Assembly (NCBI RefSeq): GCF_021044685.1
Contig: NZ_CP088014.1
Coordinates: 4,636,001 to 4,700,000, forward strand
Direction of reading: 5' to 3'
Origin: Bradyrhizobium daqingense
Lineage (GTDB): Bacteria > Pseudomonadota > Alphaproteobacteria > Rhizobiales > Xanthobacteraceae
DNA: 64,000 nt
A program made the translations under genes and the position numbers. Under the pieces are notes generated by a model that was given only the letters and a program-made list of their open reading frames with translations, searched no databases and was not told where the DNA came from. Shown piece after piece: positions 45,465-54,401 of this stretch (position 1 is its first letter; each line of letters begins with the position of its first letter).

Positions 45465-46766
45465 ATGACGCCCGCTGCCCGGCTGTCCGCAGCCATCGAA
45501 TTGATCGACACCATCGAGAAGGACCGCGTGCCCGCGGCCAAGGCGCTGAAGGAGTGGGGCACCGCGCACCGCTTTGCCGGTTCCGGCGACCGCGCCGCCA
45601 TCGCCGGCTTGGTCTGGGACGTGCTGCGCCGCTACGCCTCCAGCGCCTGGCTGATGGACGCAGACACCGCGCGGGCGCGCCTGATCGGCATGCTGCGCCT
45701 CGAGCGCGACATGGACACCGCCACCATGGCCGCGCTGTGCGACGGCAGCCGGTTCGCCCCGGCGCCGCTGACCGAGGCCGAGCAAGCCGCGCTCGCCTCG
45801 CGCTCCCTCGCCGATGCCCCGGCCGCGGTTGCCGGCGATTATCCCGAATGGCTCGATTCGCACCTTGCAAAAGTGTTCGGCGAGGACCGAGCCGCTGAAG
45901 CCGCCGCGATGGCGAGCCGGGCCCCGCTCGACCTGCGCGTCAACACGCTAAAATCCAATCGGGACAAGGTGCTGCGTGCGCTTGCTCATCTTCATGCGAA
46001 ACCGGCGCAATGGTCCGCAACCGGCCTTCGCATCGAGCTTTCGGCCGATGCGCGCAACCCCGGCATCCAGGCCGAGGAGGATTTCATCAAGGGCGGAATT
46101 GAAGTGCAGGATGAGGGATCGCAGCTTGCGGCCCAATTCACCGCGGCAAAGCCCGGCGAGCAGGTGATCGATCTCTGCGCCGGCGCCGGCGGCAAGACGC
46201 TGGCGCTCGCAGCCCTGATGCAGGGCAAGGGCCGGCTGATCGCGACCGATCGCGACAAGCGCCAGCTCGCCCCGATCCACGAACGCCTGTCGCGCGCCGG
46301 CGTCCACAATGCCGATATCCGCACGCCCAAGGGCGATGCCGATCCGCTCTCCGACATCCGCGCCTCGGCTGATCTCGTCGTGATCGACGCGCCCTGCACA
46401 GGAACCGGCACCTGGCGTCGCAACCCCGACGCCAAATGGCGGATGCGGCCGGGCGCGCTGGAGATTCGCCTGCGCGACCAGGCCGAGGTGCTGGAGCGCG
46501 CGGTCCCCCTAGTGAAGCCGGGCGGCCGCATCGCCTACATCACTTGCTCGGTGCTGTCGGAGGAGAACGGCGAGCAGGTGAGGGCGTTCGTCGCCCGCCA
46601 TCCCGAGTTCGCCGTCGTGCCGCCCGAGCAGACCGCGAGCGTGCTCTGGGACAAGGCGGAAGCCTTTGGCGAAGCCGCGCTGCAGTCCGACGAAGGCTGG
46701 CTGATGACGCCGCGGCGGACCGGCACGGATGGGTTTTTCGTCTCGGTGCTGCGGAAAGCAGGCTAA
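45465..46766 (+). CDS. RsmB/NOP family 16S rRNA (cytosine-5)-methyltransferase
   Basis: 433 residues. N-terminal helical NusB-like region, then the SAM motif VIDLCAGAGGKTLALAA, the catalytic motif DAPCTGTGTWRRNPD, and the second cysteine of YITCSVLSEENGEQV. This is the two-cysteine m5C mechanism. The domain layout fits RsmB (C967 of 16S rRNA), but the N-terminus is less conserved so the target base is inferred. The ATG at 45465 is the first start after the MAPEG stop. Confidence 0.87.
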   Translation: MTPAARLSAAIELIDTIEKDRVPAAKALKEWGTAHRFAGSGDRAAIAGLVWDVLRRYASSAWLMDADTARARLIGMLRLERDMDTATMAALCDGSRFAPAPLTEAEQAALASRSLADAPAAVAGDYPEWLDSHLAKVFGEDRAAEAAAMASRAPLDLRVNTLKSNRDKVLRALAHLHAKPAQWSATGLRIELSADARNPGIQAEEDFIKGGIEVQDEGSQLAAQFTAAKPGEQVIDLCAGAGGKTLALAALMQGKGRLIATDRDKRQLAPIHERLSRAGVHNADIRTPKGDADPLSDIRASADLVVIDAPCTGTGTWRRNPDAKWRMRPGALEIRLRDQAEVLERAVPLVKPGGRIAYITCSVLSEENGEQVRAFVARHPEFAVVPPEQTASVLWDKAEAFGEAALQSDEGWLMTPRRTGTDGFFVSVLRKAG

Positions 46767-46773
46767 ATTTAGC

Positions 46774-46877
46774 TCGTCATTCAGGGGCTCGCGCAGCGAG
46801 AACCCGGAATCCATAGAGCCGCAGAGACGGCCGCGCGATGGATTCCGGGCTCGCCCTGCGGGCGCCCCGGAATGACG
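46774..46877. repeat. mosaic intergenic inverted repeat (GTCATTCAGGGGCTCGCGCA type)
   Basis: Left end CGTCATTCAGGGGCTCGCGC with CCCGGAATCCATAGAGCCGC, right end ATGGATTCCGGGCTCGCCCT and GCCCCGGAATGACG. Same type as 39734-39840. Between the rRNA methyltransferase and cold-shock genes. Confidence 0.8.
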
Positions 46878-46892
46878 CCGCGGCCAAAAGCA

Positions 46893-46935
46893 AAAGCCCC
46901 GCAGACCGGATCCCGGTCGCGGGGCTTTCATTTTT
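46893..46935. terminator. bidirectional terminator for rRNA methyltransferase and cold-shock genes
   Basis: Outer stem AAAGCCCCGC (46893-46902) / GCGGGGCTTT (46919-46928), inner stem GACCGG/CCGGTC with a 3-base loop and one bulged A. CATTTTT follows on the plus strand and a T-rich GCTTTTGCTTTT follows on the minus strand, so it can stop transcription from both convergent genes. Confidence 0.88.
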
Positions 46936-46980
46936 CTGACGTTCTGCCGGTACGTCCGCGGTCAGAACGGTGCGTGGGCG

Positions 46981-47190
46981 TTAGCCGACGCGGAGATTGT
47001 CAGCCGAGGACTTGCCGCTGCGACGATCGGCGACGATGTCGAACGAGACCTTCTGACCCTCGTTGAGGGAGGAGAGGCCAGCGCGCTCGACGGCGCTGAT
47101 GTGCACGAACACGTCCTTCTGGCCGTCGTCCGGCTGGATGAAACCATAACCCTTTTGGGTGTTGAACCACTTCACGGTGCCCATAGCCAT
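46981..47190 (-). CDS. cold-shock family protein
   Basis: 69 residues, one cold-shock domain. Nucleic-acid-binding motifs KGYGFIQPDDG (RNP1) and DVFVHISAVE (RNP2) are intact. CspA-like proteins bind single-stranded RNA and melt secondary structure. AAAGGA stands 8 bases before the first ATG (47190); a second in-frame ATG follows two codons later. The 266-base gap to the next gene is long enough for a structured leader, as common in cold-shock genes, but I could not define one. Confidence 0.94.
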   Translation of the reverse strand: MAMGTVKWFNTQKGYGFIQPDDGQKDVFVHISAVERAGLSSLNEGQKVSFDIVADRRSGKSSADNLRVG

Positions 47191-47456
47191 GGGAATTTCC
47201 TTTAGTTAGTTAGAGAGGTACGCACGCGGACCGGTACGCAGCATTGCGCCCATGGTCCCTGATGAGTCGATGTTTGGAGAATTCATCTGAAGCGTGCGCG
47301 CCCGTAATCAACGAAGCGAAGCGGCCCAGTCGTTCGGCCAAGTATCGATGATCACAATATAGCGAGAATTTGGGGCCACTTCAAGGCACCACCCGTGGCT
47401 CGGCACCTCCCGCGACTTTGCTATTTTGCGGTGCAAATTAACCGCGCGCTCGCGTC

Positions 47457-47789
47457 CTAGTCGACGATGAAGAGCGTCGCGCCGGCCGCCGTCGAGGACC
47501 GATGGGCGGCGTCGCCGAAATCCGAGACCTGGTAGCTCATCCCGGCCGTCAGCTTGAATGTGCGCCCGTCGCGCAGCTCGCTGTCGAGCTCGCCCTTCAG
47601 CACGTAGAGCACGTGGCCGCGATCGCACCAATGGTCGGCGAGATAGCCCGGCGAATATTCCACCATCCGCACCCGGAGATCACCGATTTGGAGCGTGCGC
47701 CATTTGGCCTCGCCGCGCTCGCCGGGATGCGTGGTCGGCTCGACCTTGCTCCAGTCGGTGACGGTGAAGGGCGAGGCGGGGAGTTGCAT
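47457..47789 (-). CDS. small cupin protein (DHCW-motif family)
   Basis: 110 residues forming one cupin domain. The segment YSPGYLADHWCDRGHVLYVLKGEL gives the first cupin motif (split: YSPGYLADHWCDRG, then HVLYVLKGEL) with His and Cys residues in the DHWC order; LTAGMSYQVSDFG and AHRSS give the second. It resembles a family of short uncharacterised cupins. Start ATG is preceded by GGACCCACCCC without a clear ribosome-binding sequence. Divergent from guaA. Confidence 0.78.
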   Translation of the reverse strand: MQLPASPFTVTDWSKVEPTTHPGERGEAKWRTLQIGDLRVRMVEYSPGYLADHWCDRGHVLYVLKGELDSELRDGRTFKLTAGMSYQVSDFGDAAHRSSTAAGATLFIVD

Positions 47790-47997
47790 GGGGTGGGTCC
47801 TGTTTCAGAGCCGGCGGCGCTTCTGTTAGCGCACGCACCTCCCGCAGTCTCCGTCACTGTGATCGGCCTTCTTTCAGACGCCGGCGCAATTAGGTCAATA
47901 ATACTTACCCATACGTCGCCTGTCCATGCCCAAAGAAGCATGTGGGCGCGCCGCCGCCGCGGTTGCGGCGCGGGCGGTGCCAGCGTATTTGCTGGCC

Positions 47998-49596
47998 ATG
48001 ACAGCAGCACAGAACGACCGCTCCGCGTCGACGCCCTCGGTGGCCTCGGCGCACGACAAGATTCTCATCGTCGACTTCGGCAGCCAGGTGACGCAGCTGA
48101 TCGCGCGCCGCGTGCGCGAGGATGGCGTCTATTGCGAGATCGTCCCGTTCAACAAGGCCGAAGCTGCCTTCGACGAGATGAAGCCGAAGGCGGTGATTCT
48201 CTCCGGCGGCCCTGAATCGGTGCACGAGGCCGGCTCGCCCCGCGCCCCGCAATCCATCTTCGATTCCGGCGTGCCCGTGATGGGCATCTGCTACGGCCAG
48301 ATGACCATGGCCGCGCAGCTCGGCGGCGAGGTCGAGGGCGGCCATCACCGCGAGTTCGGCCGCGCCGATGTCGAGGTCAAGGCCGAAAGCCAGCTGTTCG
48401 CGGACGTCTGGTCGTCAGGCAGCAAGAACCAGGTCTGGATGAGCCATGGTGACCGCATCACCAGGATGCCGCCGGGATTCTCCGTCGCCGGCACCTCGCC
48501 GAACGCGCCGTTCGCGATCATCCAGGACGAGAAGCGCAAATATTACGGCCTGATGTTCCACCCCGAAGTGGTGCACACGCCCGACGGTGCCAAGCTCATC
48601 CGCAACTTCGTCCGCAAGATCGCAGGCCTTTCCGGCGACTGGACCATGCGCGCCTTCCGCGAGGAGGAGATCGCGAAAATCCGCCAGCAGGTCGGCAAGG
48701 GCAAGGTGATCTGCGGCCTCTCCGGCGGCGTCGATTCAGCGGTTGCAGCCGTGCTGATCCACGAGGCCATCGGCGATCAGCTGACGTGCGTGTTCGTTGA
48801 TCACGGCCTGATGCGCCTCAACGAGGCCGAGCAGGTCGTCGACCTCTTCCGCCACCATTACAACATCCCGCTCGTGCACGTGGATGCCTCGAAACAGTTT
48901 CTGGGCGAGCTCGAAGGCGTCACCGACCCCGAAGCCAAGCGCAAGACCATCGGCCGCCTCTTCATCGAGGTGTTCGAGCAGGAAGCCAAGAAGATCGGCG
49001 GCGCCGACTTCCTGGCGCAAGGCACGCTCTATCCTGATGTGATCGAGAGCGTCTCCTTCACCGGCGGCCCCTCGGTCACCATCAAGTCGCACCACAATGT
49101 CGGCGGTCTCCCCGAGCGCATGAACATGAAGCTCGTCGAGCCCCTGCGCGAGCTGTTCAAGGACGAGGTGCGCAAGCTAGGCCGCGAGCTCGGCCTGCCC
49201 GAAATCTTCGTCGGCCGCCACCCGTTCCCGGGCCCGGGCCTCGCCATCCGCTGCCCCGGCGACATCACCCGCGACAAGCTCGATATCCTGCGGAAAGCGG
49301 ACGCCGTCTACATCGACCAGATCCGCAAGCACGGCCTCTACGACGAGATCTGGCAGGCTTTTGCCGTGCTGCTTCCCGTGAAGACCGTCGGCGTCATGGG
49401 CGACGGTCGCACCTACGACTACGTCGTCGGCCTCCGCGCCGTCACCTCAACCGACGGCATGACCGCGGACTTCTACCAGTTCGACATGAAGTTCTTAGGG
49501 GAGACGGCCACGCGCATCATCAACGAGGTGAAGGGCGTGAACCGGGTGGTGTATGACGTGACGAGCAAGCCGCCCGGGACGATTGAGTGGGAATGA
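47998..49596 (+). CDS. guaA: GMP synthase (glutamine-hydrolysing)
   Basis: 532 residues. Class I amidotransferase domain with Cys98 in MGICYGQ and the His/Glu pair in FHPEVVHT; ATP-pyrophosphatase domain with the P-loop GLSGGVDSAVAA; C-terminal dimerisation domain ending KPPGTIEWE. It aminates XMP to GMP. The ATG at 47998 is chosen because it gives the family-typical N-terminus; an upstream in-frame ATG at 47926 would add 24 low-complexity residues. Intact to the last residue although an atypical gene follows 18 bases later. Confidence 0.97.
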   Translation: MTAAQNDRSASTPSVASAHDKILIVDFGSQVTQLIARRVREDGVYCEIVPFNKAEAAFDEMKPKAVILSGGPESVHEAGSPRAPQSIFDSGVPVMGICYGQMTMAAQLGGEVEGGHHREFGRADVEVKAESQLFADVWSSGSKNQVWMSHGDRITRMPPGFSVAGTSPNAPFAIIQDEKRKYYGLMFHPEVVHTPDGAKLIRNFVRKIAGLSGDWTMRAFREEEIAKIRQQVGKGKVICGLSGGVDSAVAAVLIHEAIGDQLTCVFVDHGLMRLNEAEQVVDLFRHHYNIPLVHVDASKQFLGELEGVTDPEAKRKTIGRLFIEVFEQEAKKIGGADFLAQGTLYPDVIESVSFTGGPSVTIKSHHNVGGLPERMNMKLVEPLRELFKDEVRKLGRELGLPEIFVGRHPFPGPGLAIRCPGDITRDKLDILRKADAVYIDQIRKHGLYDEIWQAFAVLLPVKTVGVMGDGRTYDYVVGLRAVTSTDGMTADFYQFDMKFLGETATRIINEVKGVNRVVYDVTSKPPGTIEWE

Positions 49597-49614
49597 ACTC
49601 GATCGGCGACAGGA

Positions 49615-50661
49615 ATGAATCATTTCCGATCTAAGTATTCACTCTCGCGCTACTTCACTCCGCCCAAGCCGGTGCCGCTCGAACTTGATCTTGTGCAACT
49701 TGAAGGCGGCGGATACGCGCCTGCGCAGTTTTGGGGCCAGACCCGAGACGGCCAAGAGGTCTACATTCGCTATCGAGGCGGACACTTTTCGGTAACGTTG
49801 GAAAACGGAACCGATGTGGAGGGTGAGACTTGCCTGCTGGATGTAACGATCGGACCTCCATTTCATGGAGGCATGTCAGTCGAGCAAGTGTGCAACTACT
49901 TCGGCATTACGATCAACGGAATACGTCCGCCGCTGCCGGCTCCTGGAGAGACGCTGCCTGAAGGGTGCAAGGACCTAAGCGGTCGGACAACCTTTTATGA
50001 TGCGTGGTTTTCAAGTGGTCTTGATACGCAGAAGCGATTTCTTACGGCTGCATTAGCGGCTTTTCCTGGCGCGACTTTGATGCAGCCGATTTTCGATCAG
50101 TTCAAGACCGTGGGTTATCGCGTTTGTCCGACCGTCGAAACGCTGACATCGGATTTCTCTCTCATCGTGCTTGGTGAGCTAACTGAGAATACGATAGCAA
50201 GGCTGGCGCACGAACCACTCTGGGATCGCGAAACCGGAGACTGCGTGATTCATTTACGCACTAGCGGAATCCAGTATCCGATCAGGAAGTATGGCAACGA
50301 CGATGCTGAGCGCCTGCGCGGTGTGCTGGGACGAACGATCTACGTGGCGGGTCAGGTTGACGACTGCCTGTACGGCAGTTTCTCTGTGCACTCCGAATTT
50401 TCTACTGGCGATGCGAGCCGGCAGAGTCTCCTGCAGAAACTCGATGGGTTGCTGGACAAATTTTTTCCAGCCTGCCAAATCGACTTTTTTGACCTAAAGA
50501 CAGGCCAAATGGAGCAGGAAGACAGCTTTGTCATGCATTTCGACCCAGCCATTGTGAGCTGGCTCGACGCCGGGCCTGATCGCTGGTTGAGCATTGAGAA
50601 CAAGGGAGACTGGCAGAGTCCGCGATTTGCAGGCTCACGTCTTGCGCGAGTTACGTCATAA
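49615..50661 (+). CDS. uncharacterised protein of atypical composition behind guaA
   Basis: 348 residues, no family recognised. The first 100 residues read like a compact beta-rich domain (LDLVQLEGGGYAPAQFWGQT, then GQEVYIRYRGGHFSV). There are no membrane helices or signal peptide. GC content and codon use are plainly lower than in guaA or the serine hydrolase (many TTT, TCA, ATT and GAT codons). Starting 18 bases after guaA, a gene whose 3' end is a known integration hotspot in many bacteria, it looks horizontally acquired. A GGCGACAGGA stretch precedes the ATG. Confidence 0.65.
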   Translation: MNHFRSKYSLSRYFTPPKPVPLELDLVQLEGGGYAPAQFWGQTRDGQEVYIRYRGGHFSVTLENGTDVEGETCLLDVTIGPPFHGGMSVEQVCNYFGITINGIRPPLPAPGETLPEGCKDLSGRTTFYDAWFSSGLDTQKRFLTAALAAFPGATLMQPIFDQFKTVGYRVCPTVETLTSDFSLIVLGELTENTIARLAHEPLWDRETGDCVIHLRTSGIQYPIRKYGNDDAERLRGVLGRTIYVAGQVDDCLYGSFSVHSEFSTGDASRQSLLQKLDGLLDKFFPACQIDFFDLKTGQMEQEDSFVMHFDPAIVSWLDAGPDRWLSIENKGDWQSPRFAGSRLARVTS

Positions 50662-50702
50662 TCGATACTCTTTCTGCGTCATGCTTCCGGAGTTAGCCCT
50701 AT

Positions 50703-51962
50703 ATGTCCATCGCTCCAGCGACCAGCCAGAGTTCTAGTTCAGCCGCAACCGAATCCGACCCCGAAGCCCTCGGCTGGATGCGCGGCTTCCCGCCGTCCCC
50801 CGATCGCCTCATCACCTTCCAGGACGGCTCCTTCCGCAATTTCCCCGAGCTGCGCTGGGCCTGGAGCAACATCCGCCAGCTGGTGCCGACGGTGAATGTC
50901 TGGCGCGGGGCAGGGCCGGCCTCGCCTTTGCCGCGCGCGGATCACGACATCGGCGCGGTCGCCTCGACCACGATGGACGGCCGGCCGATGACGTTCGACA
51001 CGATGCTGGAGGAGACCTACACCGACGGCATCGCGGTGCTGCATCGGGGCAGGCTGATCTATGAGCGCTATTTCGGCGCGCTGAAGCCGCACAAGCCGCA
51101 TATCGCGATGTCGGTGACGAAGTCGTTCACCGGCGTGCTCGCGGGGATTCTGGTCGCCGAGGGCAAGGTCGATCCGCAAGTCCCCGTGACGGACTATGTG
51201 CCGGAGCTGAAGGCGAGCGCGTTTGGCGATGCGCGCGTACACGAGGTCATGGATATGACCACGGGGCTGCTCTACACCGAGATCTATATCGACAAGAATT
51301 CGGACGTGTGGGGCCTGCGGCGCGCCAACGGCATGGCGCCGATCCCGCCGGGCTACGAAGGCGCGACCACCATTTTCGATTTCCTGATCGCGCAGAAGAA
51401 GCAGGGCGAGCACGGCAAGGCCTTCGCCTACAAGACCGTCAATACCGACGTGCTGGCCTGGATCGTCAGGCGCGCCAGCGGCATGACGCTGTCCGATCTG
51501 CTCTCCGAACGCATCTGGCAGAAGATGGGGGCGGAGGAGGATGCGCATTATCATGTCGACCGCATCGGCACCGAGAGCGGCGGCGGCGGTCTTTCCACCA
51601 CACTGCGCGATCTCGCCCGCTTCGGCGAAACCATGCGCAATCACGGCCGCTTCAACGGCCGCCAGATCGTGCCGTCGCAGGTGGTCGAGGACATCGCGCG
51701 CGGCGGCGACCCCGAAAAATTCAAGCCGGCCGGCTACACCACGTTGCCGGGTGCGTCGTATCGGAACCAGTGGTGGGTCACGCACAACGCCCACGGCGCC
51801 TACATGGCGCGCGGCGTCCACGGCCAGGGCATCTACATCGATCCCAAGGCCGAGATGGTGATCGCCCGCTACGCCTCGCATCCCATGGCCGGCAACGCCG
51901 CCAACGACCCCGTCACGCTGCCGGCGTATATGGCGCTGGCGAAGGCTCTGATGGCGGGATAG
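50703..51962 (+). CDS. serine hydrolase of the beta-lactamase/NylB family
   Basis: 419 residues. SxxK nucleophile in AMSVTKSFTG (Ser137-Lys140); a YxN-like element in YKTVNTDVLAWI; the third motif region near GVHGQGIYI instead of KTG. The layout is like class C-type hydrolases such as 6-aminohexanoate-dimer hydrolase or esterases. No signal peptide, so probably cytoplasmic, unlike true beta-lactamases. Substrate unknown. Only 41 bases separate it from the atypical gene. Confidence 0.84.
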   Translation: MSIAPATSQSSSSAATESDPEALGWMRGFPPSPDRLITFQDGSFRNFPELRWAWSNIRQLVPTVNVWRGAGPASPLPRADHDIGAVASTTMDGRPMTFDTMLEETYTDGIAVLHRGRLIYERYFGALKPHKPHIAMSVTKSFTGVLAGILVAEGKVDPQVPVTDYVPELKASAFGDARVHEVMDMTTGLLYTEIYIDKNSDVWGLRRANGMAPIPPGYEGATTIFDFLIAQKKQGEHGKAFAYKTVNTDVLAWIVRRASGMTLSDLLSERIWQKMGAEEDAHYHVDRIGTESGGGGLSTTLRDLARFGETMRNHGRFNGRQIVPSQVVEDIARGGDPEKFKPAGYTTLPGASYRNQWWVTHNAHGAYMARGVHGQGIYIDPKAEMVIARYASHPMAGNAANDPVTLPAYMALAKALMAG

Positions 51963-51966
51963 GTGC

Positions 51967-52077
51967 GTAGGGCGGATTAGCCCGCGGTTGCGGAAGCGCA
52001 GTCCGCTGGCGTAATCCGCCATCTCTCGCTCAGCGCCGCTGACACATGGCGGATTACGCTTCGCTAATCCGCCCTAC
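51967..52077. repeat. GTAGGGCGGATTAG inverted repeat
   Basis: GTAGGGCGGATTAG at 51967-51980 and CTAATCCGCCCTAC at 52064-52077 are perfectly complementary; GCGTAATCCGCCAT and ATGGCGGATTACGC form an inner pair. A distinct dispersed repeat type, located between the serine hydrolase and AraC genes. Confidence 0.85.
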
Positions 52078-52175
52078 GGGCCGGCGAATGCCGCGATGTC
52101 CCGGCAAAATCGCAAGATCGGTCGAGCGTGCCGCTGCCGCCAGCGCCTAGATGGAGCTGCCACGGAGGAGGGACC

Positions 52176-53057
52176 ATGAAGGCGGCACTGCAAAACTATC
52201 AGGACCGGATGCGGCGGGTGCTGGACCATATCGACCGGCATCTCGACGATGATCTCGACCTGGAACGCTTGAGCAGTGTCGCCGCCTTCTCGAAATTTCA
52301 TTTCCACCGGCAGTTTACCGCGACCTTCGGACTGTCGGTGCATCGTTATGTCCAGCTGGCCCGCATGAAGCGGGCCACGCATCGGCTTGCCCACATGGAC
52401 GCGCTCGATGTCACCGACATCGCGATGGAGGCCGGCTACGACGCGCCGGACGCCTTCGCCCGCGCCTTTCGGCAACGGTTCGGGCAATCGCCGTCCTCAT
52501 TCCGGAAATCGCCGGATTGGAAACCGTGGCTTGCGGCCTTCGGGCCTCTCGATATCGCTAGGAGCAAGCTCATGCAGAGAATCTTTACCACCGACGACGT
52601 GACCATCCGCGAGGTGCCCACCGCGAAGGTGGCGATCATGGAGCACCGGGGCGACCCGGCAACGTTGCCCGCTACCATCCAGCGCTTCATCGCGTGGCGA
52701 AAGGCTGCCGGGCTCCATCCCAGCACAAATCCAACCTTCAATGTCTGGCGTTCCGAGCGGCGTCCCGCGAACCTTGCCGACTACAGCGTGGACCTTTGCG
52801 TCGGCACCGAACTGCCGATCGCGGCTGATGGCGAAGGGATGAAGGCCGGCGAGATTCCCGGCGGACGCTGCGCCGTGCTGCGCGTCGTCGGCTACACCGA
52901 CAATCTCGAGCCCGCCGCGCTCTACCTCTATCGCGACTGGCTTCCCGCCAGCGGCGAGGAAGTGCGCGACTTCCCGATCTATTGTCAGCGGCTGAGCTTC
53001 TTCCCGGAGGTACCGGAGCACGAAACGGTCGCGGAGCTTTTCCTGCCGCTGAAATAG
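52176..53057 (+). CDS. AraC family regulator with GyrI-like effector domain
   Basis: 293 residues. Two helix-turn-helix motifs (RLSSVAAFSKFHFHRQFTAT and VTDIAMEAGYDAPDAFARAF, with RQRFGQSPSSFR closing) form the N-terminal AraC DNA-binding part (about 10-108). The C-terminal half (about 140-293) matches GyrI/SbmC-type small-molecule-binding domains, as in Rob- or BmrR-like multidrug sensors. GGAGGAGGG lies 3-11 bases before the ATG. Targets are not apparent. Confidence 0.9.
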   Translation: MKAALQNYQDRMRRVLDHIDRHLDDDLDLERLSSVAAFSKFHFHRQFTATFGLSVHRYVQLARMKRATHRLAHMDALDVTDIAMEAGYDAPDAFARAFRQRFGQSPSSFRKSPDWKPWLAAFGPLDIARSKLMQRIFTTDDVTIREVPTAKVAIMEHRGDPATLPATIQRFIAWRKAAGLHPSTNPTFNVWRSERRPANLADYSVDLCVGTELPIAADGEGMKAGEIPGGRCAVLRVVGYTDNLEPAALYLYRDWLPASGEEVRDFPIYCQRLSFFPEVPEHETVAELFLPLK

Positions 53058-53070
53058 CGACCTCGGCCTT

Positions 53071-53182
53071 CATGGTTCGAGACGCCCGCCGCAGGCGGGC
53101 TCCTCACCATGAGGGTCTACGATCTGGCCGCAAGCAAAACCTCATCCTGAGGGCCCGCCGCAGGCGGGCGTCTCGAAGGATA
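53071..53182. repeat. CGAGACGCCCGCCGCAGGCGGGC repeat (split halves)
   Basis: CATGGTTCGAGACGCCCGCC...GCAGGCGGGCTCCTCACCAT at the left and CATCCTGAGGGCCCGCCGCA...GGCGGGCGTCTCGAAGGAT at the right; each half is a hairpin and the two are mutually complementary. Between convergent AraC and cupin genes. Confidence 0.8.
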
Positions 53183-53200
53183 GGCCGCGGCAGGCGCGCC

Positions 53201-53551
53201 TCACTCGCGCGCCTCCTGCCAATGCGGATAGGTGACGTACGCGGTGACGGCGCCTTGCTCGTGCGAGCGGATGGTGACCGTCTCGCCCTTCGGCATATGG
53301 ACGATCTCGCCCGGCCCCGCGGTCACGGTGCTGCCGTTGCTGGTGACCGAGAGTTTTCCTTCGAGCACGAGCATGACATCGTCGACCGTGAGCTTCTCGT
53401 CGAGATTCTGGTTGGGCGCGTAGCGGCCGAAGCCGATGGTGATCGGTCCGCCGTGGCGCTGGTCGATCACATTGCCGGCGAAGATATCGCCGTCCTGTCC
53501 CGGGGAACGTTCGAGCGAAGCATCGGTGATGGCGAATTTGCGAACTTTCAT
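53201..53551 (-). CDS. cupin-domain protein divergent from ArsR cassette
   Basis: 116 residues forming a single cupin barrel (VDDVMLVLEGKLSVT and GEIVHMPKGETVTIRSHEQG give the two conserved strand pairs); the metal His set is incomplete. It resembles EutQ-like cupins. GGAAGGA precedes the ATG by 4 bases. Its promoter region faces the AHSA1/ArsR operon, with the ArsR-type palindrome at 53665-53686 between them, so it may share that control. Confidence 0.78.
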   Translation of the reverse strand: MKVRKFAITDASLERSPGQDGDIFAGNVIDQRHGGPITIGFGRYAPNQNLDEKLTVDDVMLVLEGKLSVTSNGSTVTAGPGEIVHMPKGETVTIRSHEQGAVTAYVTYPHWQEARE

Positions 53552-53664
53552 GAGTTCCTTCCGTCTTGTGCAGGCAAGTTTGGCGGGGAGGGCACCGATA
53601 GACGCCTGGCCGGGTATTTGGTTCGCGAGCGCACGCGAGGCGGTTTGACGCAGCAACGTCCGGC

Positions 53665-53686
53665 AATATAAGTATTGACTTATATT
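53665..53686. promoter_or_regulatory. perfect 9-4-9 inverted repeat, candidate ArsR operator
   Basis: AATATAAGT and ACTTATATT are exactly complementary around ATTG. It lies between the divergent cupin (start 53551) and AHSA1 (start 53739) genes, in the promoter zone. Size, AT-richness and symmetry match sites of ArsR/SmtB repressors; the ArsR gene is the second gene of the downstream operon. Confidence 0.7.
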
Positions 53687-53738
53687 AGTGTTGATCGATA
53701 TTCCGTGGCTCGCACGAAAGCGACAGGGAGAAGCGCAA

Positions 53739-54401
53739 ATGGAGATCGACATCGCCAGGGTCCTCGGGCTCGTCACGCGTTCGGTGAAGAATTTCGACAA
53801 AGACGGGAAAGCGGCGAGTGCCGTGACGCTGACGCGGCTTTACGACACCAGCGTCGACGATCTCTGGGACGCCGTGACCAGCAGGGAGCGTATCCCGCGC
53901 TGGTTCCTGCCAGTGGAGGGTGACCTTCAGATCGGCGGAAAGTATCAGCTCAAGGGCAATGCCGGCGGCACCATCACCGCCTGCACGCCGCCGACCCATT
54001 TTGCAGCGACGTGGGAATTCGGCGGCGCGGTCAGCTGGATCGACGTCAGCCTGGCCGCGGAACGAAGCCAGGCGCGTTTGACGCTTGAGCACATCGCGAT
54101 CATCGAGGATCATTGGAATCAGTTCGGCCCCGGTGCGGTGGGAATCGGCTGGGACCTCGCGCTCGCGGGACTCGAGCGCTATCTTGCGACAGGGGCATCG
54201 GTGGACCATGAGACGGCCGAGGCATGGATGGGCTCGCCTGAAGGCAAGGACTTCATGACGACCAGCGGCGAATATTGGCGCGCGGCGCATGTCGCAAGCG
54301 GCGTGGATCCGGCTTCGGCCAAGGAGCGCTCGGACCGCACCATCGCGTTCTATCGCGGCGAGATGCCACCCGACATCACCCATCCCGGCACAGGAAGCTG
54401 A
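53739..54401 (+). CDS. AHSA1/SRPBCC family protein
   Basis: 220 residues. Starts at the ATG after AGGGAG (9 bases). TLTRLYDTSVDDLWDAVT and RIPRWFLPVEGDLQIGGKY (about 28-66) are the usual opening of Aha1/START-like hydrophobic-pocket proteins, and GIGWDLALAGLERYLA closes the fold. Its stop shares one base with the ArsR start. AHSA1 plus ArsR pairs are common in bacteria, the SRPBCC protein probably binding or modifying a small ligand; function unproven. Confidence 0.87.
   Translation: MEIDIARVLGLVTRSVKNFDKDGKAASAVTLTRLYDTSVDDLWDAVTSRERIPRWFLPVEGDLQIGGKYQLKGNAGGTITACTPPTHFAATWEFGGAVSWIDVSLAAERSQARLTLEHIAIIEDHWNQFGPGAVGIGWDLALAGLERYLATGASVDHETAEAWMGSPEGKDFMTTSGEYWRAAHVASGVDPASAKERSDRTIAFYRGEMPPDITHPGTGS

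Noticed and set aside
50703..51962. Beta-lactamase resistance gene
   Set aside because: SxxK is present but there is no signal peptide or KTG triad; it fits esterase/NylB-type hydrolases better.
53071..53182. GGTTCGAGAC resembling a tRNA T-loop
   Set aside because: No matching acceptor, D or anticodon arms; the string belongs to a repeat found in hairpin form.
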